In this document: positions 25,459 through 33,320 of the stretch, piece after piece
Layout of the letters: every line of letters starts with the position of its first letter
Position numbering within the stretch: the first letter of the stretch is position 1
NCBI GenBank assembly: GCA_019240475.1
Contig: JAFAYI010000036.1
Span: 124,001-188,000 of the forward strand
Source of the DNA: Acidobacteriaceae bacterium
GTDB lineage: Bacteria > Acidobacteriota > Terriglobia > Bryobacterales > Bryobacteraceae
DNA: 64,000 nucleotides
Reading direction: 5' to 3'
Position numbers and translations under genes: made by a program
The notes under the pieces: generated by a model
The model's input: the letters and a program-made list of their open reading frames with translations, nothing else
Database searches by the model: none
What the model was told of the DNA's origin: nothing

Positions 25459-25475
25459 AGGGCCAAAAGCCCTCT
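25457..25475 (+). terminator. hairpin overlapping thioredoxin-like stop
   Basis: AGAGGGC (25457-25463), loop CAAAA, GCCCTCT (25469-25475): a perfect seven-pair stem starting inside the stop codon. The following bases (CGAAAATAATT) lack a clean T-run, so intrinsic termination would be only partial. Confidence 0.45.
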
Positions 25476-25508
25476 CGAAAATAATTCAGATTGATAGCAC
25501 TCCGTCAG

Positions 25509-25562
25509 CAATCGCGCATGACGCCGGCCGGGCGGTCCGAGTTCGGACGGCCTGTGCGATTG
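25509..25562 (+). promoter_or_regulatory. two-stem structured leader before secreted lipocalin-like gene
   Basis: CAATCGCGCA (25509-25518) pairs with TGTGCGATTG (25553-25562), ten pairs with one G-T. Inside, GGCGGTCCGA (25531-25540) pairs with TCGGACGGCC (25543-25552), nine pairs with one mismatch and a two-base loop. The inner hairpin ends exactly where the outer 3' arm begins, so the stems could stack. It lies 20 bases before a strong AGGAGGT ribosome site. No match to a riboswitch known to me. Confidence 0.45.
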
Positions 25563-25593
25563 GTTCAGCGGAGCGCCGGTTAAAGGAGGTCGC

Positions 25594-26061
25594 ATGGCCT
25601 GTTTTCGCTTGGCGCTCGCAGTTTTGGCAGCGCCTTTGGCCACGTATCTGGCATTTGCAGGGAGCACTACACCAAACTTCAGCGGCACATGGCAACTGGA
25701 TTCAGCAAAGAGTCCAGCCGCCGAAGGCCGAAGCATCACTTACACAATTCAGGACGCCTCGGGCAAGATCAACTTCACGCGCGTCATACGCGAGAAGGAC
25801 GGAAAAGAGATCACTTCCAAGTTCACGTGCGACACGGGCGGGACGCAATGCGAGTTCGACGAAGACGGCCGCAAAGCGCATGTATCCCTGTGGTACGACG
25901 GCACGGCGCTGGTGATTCTGAAGACCGATGGGCCGAAGGAAGACGCGGTGACTCAATGGAAGCTGGAACTCGATCCGGGAGGAAGCACGTTAAAGGTGGA
26001 TTTTCAGCATATCGATCCGTCGGAGAAGACCGAGACATTGGTGTTCGATAAGAAGGGCTAA
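25594..26061 (+). CDS. secreted lipocalin-like protein, unknown function
   Basis: 155 residues. Signal peptide about 1-22 (LALAVLAAPLATYLAFAG). The mature start NFSGTWQLDSAKS is a motif of small secreted beta-barrel-like proteins I associate with Acidobacteriota; the remainder alternates strands (ITYTIQDASGKINFTRVIRE, VSLWYDGTALVILKTDG, STLKVDFQHIDPSEKTETLV). Two Cys (TCDTGGTQC) may form a disulfide. Strong AGGAGGT ribosome site. Function not known; ligand binding is a guess from the fold-like pattern. Confidence 0.7.
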   Translation: MACFRLALAVLAAPLATYLAFAGSTTPNFSGTWQLDSAKSPAAEGRSITYTIQDASGKINFTRVIREKDGKEITSKFTCDTGGTQCEFDEDGRKAHVSLWYDGTALVILKTDGPKEDAVTQWKLELDPGGSTLKVDFQHIDPSEKTETLVFDKKG

Positions 26062-26073
26062 GGCGCGGCGAGA

Positions 26074-26673
26074 TCAAGAGGGGGAGGCAGCCGGCGATGT
26101 CGCCGGCGCGGGAGCGGACGTGGCCGGCGCGCCGCGGGGGTTGGGCGCTTGAGCTGCGCCGAGGACGCGGATGGTTTCGATGGTTGGTTTCGCGGTGCCG
26201 CTTTCGACTTGGAGACGGAAGATGACGTCGTCCGAGGCAGGCTTATATAAGACCGAGCCGGCGGTCACTTGCGAGGCGTCCATCCAGACTTCGCGATGCG
26301 CCGTGCCGTCGTCGATACGCAAGACGCCTTCGGTTGCGCCCCGCACGTCGGGGCTGGTGCGGCTCCAGGTGACAAGCAGACGTTCGCCCTGATATTGGAC
26401 TCGGAGACCCAGATTCTGGGCGGCACGTGCGCCGCGCAGGATGGGCGGCAGGGTTGAACCGTTCCCGGACCACAGTTCGTGTCCATATACGGCGGCGAAT
26501 GTGATGGCCGCGGCGAGGACAAAGACCGATAGAGCGAGGCGCCAGGGCACGCCCGGTCGGCCGGGCTTTTCGGCGCGTTCCTTAGGCGCCGCTGCGGGTG
26601 TGGGCCTAGGGTAAATGACTAAAGTGACCAGTCCGCTGGATGCCAGCGGACTGCGATCGGCAAGCTCCATCAA
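26074..26673 (-). CDS. single-pass membrane protein of unknown function
   Basis: 199 residues. A cytoplasmic basic/Pro-rich head (about 1-45), one membrane segment near 46-63 (LALSVFVLAAAITFAAVY), then an outer domain of beta strands (LGLRVQYQGERLLVTWSRT, GVLRIDDGTAHREVWMDA, DDVIFRLQVESGTAKPTIET) that looks like a fibronectin-III or similar sandwich, with an Ala/Pro/Ser tail. Not recognised. It lies 43 bases downstream of the 480-residue secreted protein on the same strand and may be cotranscribed with it. Confidence 0.65.
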   Translation of the reverse strand: MMELADRSPLASSGLVTLVIYPRPTPAAAPKERAEKPGRPGVPWRLALSVFVLAAAITFAAVYGHELWSGNGSTLPPILRGARAAQNLGLRVQYQGERLLVTWSRTSPDVRGATEGVLRIDDGTAHREVWMDASQVTAGSVLYKPASDDVIFRLQVESGTAKPTIETIRVLGAAQAPNPRGAPATSAPAPATSPAASPS

Positions 26674-26716
26674 GAAACGGAACGGCAGAAAGCGGCCGGA
26701 ACTTTAGGGTGTTTCG

Positions 26717-28159
26717 TTACTTGAACTCGATGGTGCTCTCGCCTGCGTACTTGTGATAGTCCCGGAAATCGATGGTGTTCTTGGTGCAGATGGGCGAACC
26801 GCGCTGGCAGGCCAGATTTTCCGAGTGAACAGGGAGCAGGAACTCGGATGTGCCGAGGTGGACGCGGTCGTAATCGACGGCCATCTGTATGGAATCGAGC
26901 GGGAAATCCTTGGGAATGCGGTCGGCTTGCATTTCGAGGCGGCGGACCTCGCCGGTGGCCTTGTCGATCCAGACGCTGCCGCTATAGGCGGGAAGGAGTT
27001 CCTGGCCTCCGACCTTAATCAACCAATCGGAGTGGTGCAGGAGGACTTTGAAATCGTAGATGGCGGCGGCGCTTCCATCGACGCTGGTGGATTCGTATAG
27101 CTTGAATTCGGCATCGGTGGGCTGGGAGAAGAGGCTGTGGAGCGTGGAGGCGAATTCGCCTTCCGAGGTGCTGCCGCCGAGTTCCATCATGCTCTTGTTT
27201 GTGCGCTTGCCGCCGACGGTGATCTCGCGGTAATCCTCGTGGCCGTCTTCGTAGACGACCTTGGCGGTGATGATGTCGAGGGGTTCCCAGTCGGAGGAGC
27301 GTGAGCGCTGGAGGTAGCGGGTCGTGAGCTGGTCGCAGACGTAATTGGGGAGGCCGTTGGTGAAGGTTTCGCTCCAGGCGCGCGTCCTGTCGACTAAGGT
27401 AGCGGAGGCGGAACCCGGTTTCACGCGCGGTTCGTCGCTATCGATTGTAAAGTCTGTGTCGCCCGAATCCGATGGTTTGTTTGTGGACGCGGACTTTGCG
27501 GGCGCGGCGGGGGTGGGAGAAGGAGTGTCGTCGGAGGAATCGGAGGGCTGGGAGGCTGTGGGCTTGCCGTGGTGGAGGACGGGGCGGTTGGGCACGGCGA
27601 CCGGGTTGTGAAGGATCGTGGGCTTGGCGAGTTCGTCGTCTTCGGTAGAGGCGGAAGAACGATTGGCGGGCGCGGGAGCTCCGGGTGCCGCGGCCGCAGG
27701 CGCCTCGACGGGAGCGTCTTTCAACAGATCCACTTTAATGGCAGTAAGGTACATTTCGTCGTCTTCGGCGGCTTCGATGTGAACGGTCGTGCGGGGAACG
27801 ACCTTAGCGGGTTCGATGCTCGATCCGGAGCGGGTGAATTGAGTTTGAGGATTGAGGGACATGGTGATGCGGCGGCCGTCTTCGGTGCCGATGACCAGAG
27901 TCTTGCCGTCGTTCGAGAACGTGAGGCCGTCGGCGGCGATGATGATTTGGGAAGCTTCGGCTTTTTTCTGCTTCTTCTTGCCACCCCCGGCGCTGGGGAC
28001 GCGGCCCTGGGGCATGGGGCCGGGTACTTGTCCGGGAGGAAACGGATAGGGCGTGCTTCCGGGGACGGTGGGCGGCTGGGTTTGCGCGCCGAGGAGAGCG
28101 CAAGACGCCAGGGCCAAGGCCGGGAGAGACACCGACCTCGTAATTCCCAGCTTCATCAT
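26717..28159 (-). CDS. large secreted protein, unknown function
   Basis: 480 residues. Signal peptide about 1-25 (SLPALALASCALLGAQ). Pro/Gly-rich and Lys-rich start, then a strand-rich segment (ADGLTFSNDGKTLVIGTEDG), a long Ala/Pro/Ser linker (about 135-230), and a C-terminal domain of about 230 residues opening TFTNGLPNYVCDQLTTRYLQ. That domain (NYVCDQ, then VYEDGHEDYREITVGGK and GSVWIDKATGEVRRLEMQAD) resembles outer-membrane-lipoprotein-like beta proteins I recall from Solibacter-type genomes. Two late Cys (ACQRGSPIC) may pair. It precedes a type III polyketide synthase gene on the upstream side. Confidence 0.7.
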   Translation of the reverse strand: MMKLGITRSVSLPALALASCALLGAQTQPPTVPGSTPYPFPPGQVPGPMPQGRVPSAGGGKKKQKKAEASQIIIAADGLTFSNDGKTLVIGTEDGRRITMSLNPQTQFTRSGSSIEPAKVVPRTTVHIEAAEDDEMYLTAIKVDLLKDAPVEAPAAAAPGAPAPANRSSASTEDDELAKPTILHNPVAVPNRPVLHHGKPTASQPSDSSDDTPSPTPAAPAKSASTNKPSDSGDTDFTIDSDEPRVKPGSASATLVDRTRAWSETFTNGLPNYVCDQLTTRYLQRSRSSDWEPLDIITAKVVYEDGHEDYREITVGGKRTNKSMMELGGSTSEGEFASTLHSLFSQPTDAEFKLYESTSVDGSAAAIYDFKVLLHHSDWLIKVGGQELLPAYSGSVWIDKATGEVRRLEMQADRIPKDFPLDSIQMAVDYDRVHLGTSEFLLPVHSENLACQRGSPICTKNTIDFRDYHKYAGESTIEFK

Positions 28160-28198
28160 TTCTATTTAGATGCGCGAGCAGGAGGCGGGGGTTACCGC

Positions 28199-29248
28199 TT
28201 ACCAGCGAAGGAGCACGAGTTCGGAGCAGAAGCCGGGCCCCATGGCGGCGAGCAGGCCCCAGGCGCCGGGCGCGGGGCGGCGGTTTTCGAGAGTCTCTTC
28301 GAGGACGAACAGGACAGACGCCGAAGAAAGATTACCGGTGCGGCGCAGGCAGGTCCAGGAGACGTCAAGCGCGCCGGGGGCGAGTCCGAGGGCGGACTCG
28401 GTTGCTTCGAGAACCTTAGGGCCACCCGTGTGAATGACCCAATTGGAGATGTCGCGGCGGGCTAGCCCTTGTGAGGCGAGGAATTCGTCGACGTCGCGAC
28501 CGAGATTGGCGCGGATTACGTCGGGAACTTCGCGGGAAAGGACGATGCGGAATCCTTTTTCCGAAATGTCCCAGCCCATGACGGATTCGGTTTCGGGATA
28601 AAAAGTGGATTGCGTGGCGACGATGCAGGGACCGGGGGCGGCGTTTAGCTCATCGCCCGAGAGGATGACCGCTGCGGCGCCGTCGCCGAACAGGCCGGTG
28701 CTGATCAGATTGGCGACCGAGAGATCGTCCTGCTGAACGGTGAGGGAGCACAGTTCGACCGAGAGCAGGAGCGCGGCCTGGTTGGGGAAAGCTTTGACGT
28801 AGTCGGCGGCGCGAGCGATGCCGGCCGCTCCGGCGACGCAGCCGAGGCCGAAGATGGGCATGCGCTTCATGCGCGGGCTGAGGCGCATGCGATTGATGAG
28901 GCGGCCTTCGATAGAGGGACTTGCGACACCGGTAATGGAGACGAAGAAGAAGGCGCCGATGTCGGAGGGCGAGATGCCGGCCCGCGTGAGGGCATGACAG
29001 ATGGCTCGCTCGCCGAGTGAGAGCGAGGCCTCGATCCAGGCGTTGTTGGCGTCGCCCCAGGTGGGGAACGGGTAACGCTCGATGGGAAAGGCGAGATAGC
29101 GGCCATCGACACCGGTAGCGGCGTGGAGACGCTCGAGCACGGAAAAGCGCTCGAGGCGAGGACCCCAGTGGCGGCGGAAAGCGTCGATGAGGACGTGTTG
29201 GGGGTAGTAGTGGGCGGGCAGGGCGGTGGCGGCGCTGGAGATCCTCAT
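28199..29248 (-). CDS. type III polyketide synthase (chalcone/alkylpyrone synthase-like)
   Basis: 349 residues, thiolase fold. The catalytic triad is complete: Cys137 in GLGCVAGAAG, His273 in VIHTGGPKV and Asn306 in RRTGNLSSAS. Such homodimers extend acyl-CoA starters with malonyl-CoA and cyclise them to pyrones or resorcinols, often membrane-lipid-like products. The C-terminal GPGFCSELVLLRW is the usual end. In many bacteria a methyltransferase or oxidoreductase sits beside it; here none is adjacent, the closest being a SAM methyltransferase about 3.4 kb away. Start ATG at 29248; divergent from the CocE-type hydrolase. Confidence 0.93.
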   Translation of the reverse strand: MRISSAATALPAHYYPQHVLIDAFRRHWGPRLERFSVLERLHAATGVDGRYLAFPIERYPFPTWGDANNAWIEASLSLGERAICHALTRAGISPSDIGAFFFVSITGVASPSIEGRLINRMRLSPRMKRMPIFGLGCVAGAAGIARAADYVKAFPNQAALLLSVELCSLTVQQDDLSVANLISTGLFGDGAAAVILSGDELNAAPGPCIVATQSTFYPETESVMGWDISEKGFRIVLSREVPDVIRANLGRDVDEFLASQGLARRDISNWVIHTGGPKVLEATESALGLAPGALDVSWTCLRRTGNLSSASVLFVLEETLENRRPAPGAWGLLAAMGPGFCSELVLLRW

Positions 29249-29445
29249 GGGCTGGATGGTATGGGTTTTCGGTGTGGGAGATTCGTCCCAGTATGCAACG
29301 CTTGGCTCGGCGTCACGGTTGCGCGAGTCTGGCCCAAGACATATCGGAGGCGAGTGGTTGTGCCGTCTTACGGGCGCCGCGCTCGTTTACGAACACTCCG
29401 CTGGGACTGCGACTCCGGGATTTGCTCGTATAAGATACTTCTCTG

Positions 29446-31419
29446 ATGACTAGAATCAGCGTAGCCGGTGCTCTGATCGTCGGACTTGTTTGCGGAGCCG
29501 CGGGACACGCGCAACAGCAAAGCGCGCTTTCGCAGGAAGAGATCGCAAAGCGCAATGCGACTGAGAAAGAACTCGAATCGGTAGCGATCATAGATCGTAA
29601 AGTGATGGCGCCCATGGCCGATGGAAAGCGCATGGCGACCGACATCTACCGGCCGAAGGATGGTTCGAAGAAGTATCCGATTATCTTCGTTCGAACACCC
29701 TATAACTTCAATTATTGGGATGTCGCCCATGGTGTACCGCGCGATATGAAGGCGGAACTCGACGCTGTAAAGCGGGGATACGCCTATGTCGAGATGAATG
29801 AGCGCGGGCATTTCTTTTCCGAGGGCAATTACGACATTCTGGGCGCGCCGCTCTCGGATGGGTCGGACGCCATTAGCTGGATGTCGTCGCAGCCCTGGTC
29901 GAATGGCAAGGTGGGAACAATCGGGTGCTCTTCGACGGCAGAATGGCAACTGGGAGTGGCGGCGCTGGGCAACCCGGCATTCACGACAATGATCCCGCAA
30001 GGCTTTGGCGCGGGGGTCGGGCGCGTGGGGCCGTATTACGAGCAGGGGAACTGGTATCGGGGCGGCGCGGTGCAGATGCTGTTTATCGCCTGGATTAATG
30101 GCGAGCAGAACCAAGTGCGTCCCATGTTTCCGGCCGATACGACGCAAGCGGATCTGATCCGAGTTTCGAAATCGTTCGATTTGGCCGAGCATCCGCCGGC
30201 GGTCGACTGGGCGAAAGCGCTGCGGCATCTGCCGGAAAAGGACATTCTGAAATCCGTGGACGGTCCGAAAGGAATTTTCGCCGATAACATGCCGGTACCC
30301 ACGGAAGGAGCGATGATCGAGCGGACGCCCAACAGCCCGGCCTGGTACGCGGGCGGTTTGTGGCACGACAACAAACCTATTAATATTCCCGGGCTTTGGT
30401 TTATGTCCTGGTACGACGTCTCTGTGGGACCGAACTTAGCTGCTTATAACTTGGTGCGCAGGACTGCCCGCGGCGAGGCGGCCAACCAGCAGTATGCCGT
30501 CATAGCGCCGACTCTGCATTGCGGCTACAAGCGCGCCACCGATCACACCATGGTGGGCGAGCGCGACATGGGCGATGCGCGGCTGGATTACGATGCTCTT
30601 ACTTATGGCTGGTTCGATCACTTCCTCAAAGGCGAAGAGAACGGAATTTTAAAGAAGACTCCCAAGGTGCAGTACTACACAATGGGGCTAAACAAGTGGC
30701 AGGCGGCGGAGACATGGCCGCCAGAGGGCGCCGAGCCCATGACCTTCTATCTGGATAGCGAAGGTAAAGCCAATAGCTTATTCGGTGACGGCGTCCTAAG
30801 CGCAACGCGACCAAGCTCGGATCACACGGACCGGTTCATCTACGATCCGAAAAACCCGGTTCCTTCGTATGGGGGCAATGTCTGCTGTACAGGCAATGCC
30901 GTCACGGGCGGGGCATTCGACCAACGAGCCATGGAGGCGCGGAACGACATCCTGGTCTATACTTCCAAACCTCTCGAAGAGGGTCTGGAGTTTAGTGGGC
31001 CGATTACGCCGACAATCTACGTTTCTTCGGACGCAAAGGATACCGACGTCACGGTAAAGATCATCGACGTATTGCCGGATGGGACCGCTTACAACCTGGA
31101 CGAAACCATTCAGCGGCTCCGTTATCGCGAGGGATACGACAAAAAGCCGGTATTCATGGCGCCGGGCAAGGTGTACAAGGTGACCCTGCAGCCGCTGACA
31201 ACCAGTAACTATTTCGACGCCGGCCACCGCGTTCGAGTCGAAATATCGAGCAGCAACTTTCCGCGTTTCGACCGAAATCTGAATACCGGCGGCAACAATT
31301 ACGACGAAACGGAGGGTGTGGTGGCGCACAACGCGATACACCATTCGGCTCAATATCCATCTCAAGTGGTGTTCACGGTAGTAAAGAAGAAAAAAGCAAT
31401 CGTGTCTTCGCTCAAGTAG
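29446..31419 (+). CDS. secreted CocE/NonD-family hydrolase (X-Pro peptidase-like)
   Basis: 657 residues. Signal peptide about 1-22 (MTRISVAGALIVGLVCGAAG). Alpha/beta-hydrolase part: MADGKRMATDIYRPKD near 57 (the usual opening), VRTPYNF near 82, NERGHFFSEG near 118, and the nucleophile Ser162 in GCSSTAEW. The C-terminal half (about 450-650) is the jelly-roll domain of this family (SGPITPTIYVSSDAKDTDVT, GHRVRVEISSSNFPRFDRNL). Family members cleave X-Pro peptides, cocaine-like esters or glutaryl amides; the nucleophile motif differs from the usual G-x-S-Y-x-G, having Ser-Thr-Ala after Ser. Substrate unknown. Confidence 0.88.
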   Translation: MTRISVAGALIVGLVCGAAGHAQQQSALSQEEIAKRNATEKELESVAIIDRKVMAPMADGKRMATDIYRPKDGSKKYPIIFVRTPYNFNYWDVAHGVPRDMKAELDAVKRGYAYVEMNERGHFFSEGNYDILGAPLSDGSDAISWMSSQPWSNGKVGTIGCSSTAEWQLGVAALGNPAFTTMIPQGFGAGVGRVGPYYEQGNWYRGGAVQMLFIAWINGEQNQVRPMFPADTTQADLIRVSKSFDLAEHPPAVDWAKALRHLPEKDILKSVDGPKGIFADNMPVPTEGAMIERTPNSPAWYAGGLWHDNKPINIPGLWFMSWYDVSVGPNLAAYNLVRRTARGEAANQQYAVIAPTLHCGYKRATDHTMVGERDMGDARLDYDALTYGWFDHFLKGEENGILKKTPKVQYYTMGLNKWQAAETWPPEGAEPMTFYLDSEGKANSLFGDGVLSATRPSSDHTDRFIYDPKNPVPSYGGNVCCTGNAVTGGAFDQRAMEARNDILVYTSKPLEEGLEFSGPITPTIYVSSDAKDTDVTVKIIDVLPDGTAYNLDETIQRLRYREGYDKKPVFMAPGKVYKVTLQPLTTSNYFDAGHRVRVEISSSNFPRFDRNLNTGGNNYDETEGVVAHNAIHHSAQYPSQVVFTVVKKKKAIVSSLK

Positions 31420-31441
31420 GTTGGAAGCAGCTGGGGGCTAC

Positions 31442-32332
31442 ATGACACGTTTGAGTGGGTCGATGATCATCCCCGAGCAACTCAGCGAGAACTGCCGCAA
31501 GCATGAGGGACGGCAGCGATGGCTCGAAGGGTTGCCAGCCATGCTGGAGGAATTGACCAGGCGCTGGTCGCTGCGCGCCGGCGCTCCATTTGAGCACGCC
31601 AACGTAACGTGCTCCTGGGTCGCCCCGGTTGTCCGCGCCGATGGGACGTCGGCCGTCCTGAAATTGGCAATGCCTCATATGGAGGGCGAATCCGAAATCG
31701 AAGGCCTGCTCTTCTGGAACGGCGACCCGACGGTGCGATTGCTTGAGGCGGATCACGAGGCTGGCGCGATGTTGCTGGAGCGCTGTCAACCTGGACACTC
31801 CCTGCATTCCGAGCCGGAAGACAAGGGAGACATTGTGATTGCGACGCTACTCAGGCGCCTGTGGAAACGATCCGCGACGTCGAACAATCTCCAAGGTTTC
31901 CGACACCTTTCACAAATGCTGGAATATTGGAGCAGTGAGACAGTGGCTCAGGCTCGGCTATGGCCGGATGCCGGATTGGTGCGCGATGGTTTGCGGATCT
32001 GGGAGGCGCTCGGAAAACCGCTACCCACAGACGTACTACTGGCCACCGATCTTCACGCAGGAAATGTTCTGCGATCGGAACGGGAGCCCTGGCTCGTAAT
32101 CGACCCGAAGCCATTCATCGGCGACCCCGCCTATGACGTGGTTCAACACCTGCACAATTGCGAAGGACGGCTGAAGGCAGATCCGGCCGGCTTGGTCAAA
32201 CGGCTTGCCGATTTATGCGAGGTCGATGAGGAGCGGCTGCGGCTCTGGACGTTTGCGCGCGCCGCCGCTGACCCCAGGCCAGACTGGAGCAACTCCTTAT
32301 GGGTCGGTATCGCCCGGGCGTTGGCGCCGTAA
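31442..32332 (+). CDS. aminoglycoside phosphotransferase, streptomycin 6-kinase-like
   Basis: 296 residues from the ATG at 31442, which has a GGGGG run five bases upstream; a TTG at 31421 is also open. The protein-kinase-like fold ends with TDLHAGNVL (catalytic Asp203, a variant of H-G-D-L-H) and VIDPKPFIGDPAYDV (Asp221, metal). The D-P-K-P/G-D-x-A-Y-D pattern resembles APH(6) streptomycin kinases. The N-terminal lobe has the Lys strand SAVLKLAMPH and LLERCQPGHSLHS. It may phosphorylate an aminoglycoside, or another substrate such as a sugar or amine; whether it gives resistance is unknown. It follows the CocE gene by 22 bases. Confidence 0.8.
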   Translation: MTRLSGSMIIPEQLSENCRKHEGRQRWLEGLPAMLEELTRRWSLRAGAPFEHANVTCSWVAPVVRADGTSAVLKLAMPHMEGESEIEGLLFWNGDPTVRLLEADHEAGAMLLERCQPGHSLHSEPEDKGDIVIATLLRRLWKRSATSNNLQGFRHLSQMLEYWSSETVAQARLWPDAGLVRDGLRIWEALGKPLPTDVLLATDLHAGNVLRSEREPWLVIDPKPFIGDPAYDVVQHLHNCEGRLKADPAGLVKRLADLCEVDEERLRLWTFARAAADPRPDWSNSLWVGIARALAP

Positions 32333-32468
32333 TCTTGGCTGCGCTTAACACGGTCGGGCCGGAACTAGTCGAGAGCAATAGTTACTAAGTAAGATCGGCG
32401 ATGTTTCTTTCGAGGCGTGGTGGGGCATTCGGTACGCGTCTTCACGCGCGCACTGATAACATGCCGGG

Positions 32469-33278
32469 ATGCGGCGCATCAGTTTAATTCACTGGAACGA
32501 AGCGGAAGCCAGAGAACATATGCGACTCTTGAAGGCCGCGAGTTACCAGGTGGAGTATGTCTCTAAAATTGCACCTGGAGTAATGCGGCGCTTGCGGGAG
32601 AATGCGCCCGATGCATTTGTGGTTGACTTATCGCGGCTGCCTTCTCATGGACGCGAGATAGCGGTGGCTTTGCGGCAGTCGCGGGGGACGCGCAATATTC
32701 CGATCGTGTTTTGCGAGGGCGCTGAAGAAAAGGTGGCGAAGATTCGGGCGAAGCTACCCGACGCGACTTACTGCGGACTGCGCGGGTTGAGGGCGGCGCT
32801 GCGGCGGGCGTTGAAGCAGAAAGTTCAGGAAGCGGTTGTACCGGCGGCGATGATGGATCGCTATGCGGGCCGGACGGTAGCGCAGAAGCTTGGGATTCGG
32901 GAAGGCGCGAGCGTGGCGCTGGTGAATGCGCCGCGCGGAGTTTGGCGGGAAATGCGGGAGGCGCCAGCCAACGTGAAGTGGAGCGAAGGCGCGGGGGCGG
33001 GGGCGGATGTGACGCTGTGCTTCGTGCATGAAGGCGGGGGGCTGGCCGAGCGGCTCTCGGAGATGCGGGAAGTGGCGGGCGGGACCAAGCTGTGGATCTT
33101 GTGGCGGAAGGGCGGGTCGGCGGCTCGGAGCGAGGTGACCGAGGGGCTGATTCGCGAACAGGCGATCCAGCTAGGGATGGTGGATTATAAGGTCTGTTCG
33201 TTCGACGCGGTTTGGAGCGCGATGGCGTTTGCATTGAGGCGCGAGCGGCGGCGCAAAGTTGGAAGAGATACCGGGTAG
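32469..33278 (+). CDS. receiver-like domain fused to DUF3052-like domain
   Basis: 269 residues. Residues 1-120 fold-match a response-regulator receiver (ISLIHWNEAEAREHMRLLKA, DAFVVDLSRLPSHGREIA with Asp53 where phosphate would go, IPIVFCEGAEEKVAKI), but the first acidic pair is missing (HWNEAE), so it may be a pseudo-receiver. Residues about 127-262 follow the DUF3052 pattern: AQKLGIREGASVALVNAP, DVTLCFVHEGG, KLWILWRKGGS, SEVTEGLIREQAIQLGMVDY with KVCSFDAVWSAMAF. DUF3052 proteins are small and of unknown role. The fusion suggests control of that unknown activity by signalling. Stand-alone in this window, and 43 bases before a large hybrid kinase. Confidence 0.7.
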   Translation: MRRISLIHWNEAEAREHMRLLKAASYQVEYVSKIAPGVMRRLRENAPDAFVVDLSRLPSHGREIAVALRQSRGTRNIPIVFCEGAEEKVAKIRAKLPDATYCGLRGLRAALRRALKQKVQEAVVPAAMMDRYAGRTVAQKLGIREGASVALVNAPRGVWREMREAPANVKWSEGAGAGADVTLCFVHEGGGLAERLSEMREVAGGTKLWILWRKGGSAARSEVTEGLIREQAIQLGMVDYKVCSFDAVWSAMAFALRRERRRKVGRDTG

Positions 33279-33320
33279 GGCTATAAAGATGCTCACGGCT
33301 AGGGCCGATAAGCAATTAGC

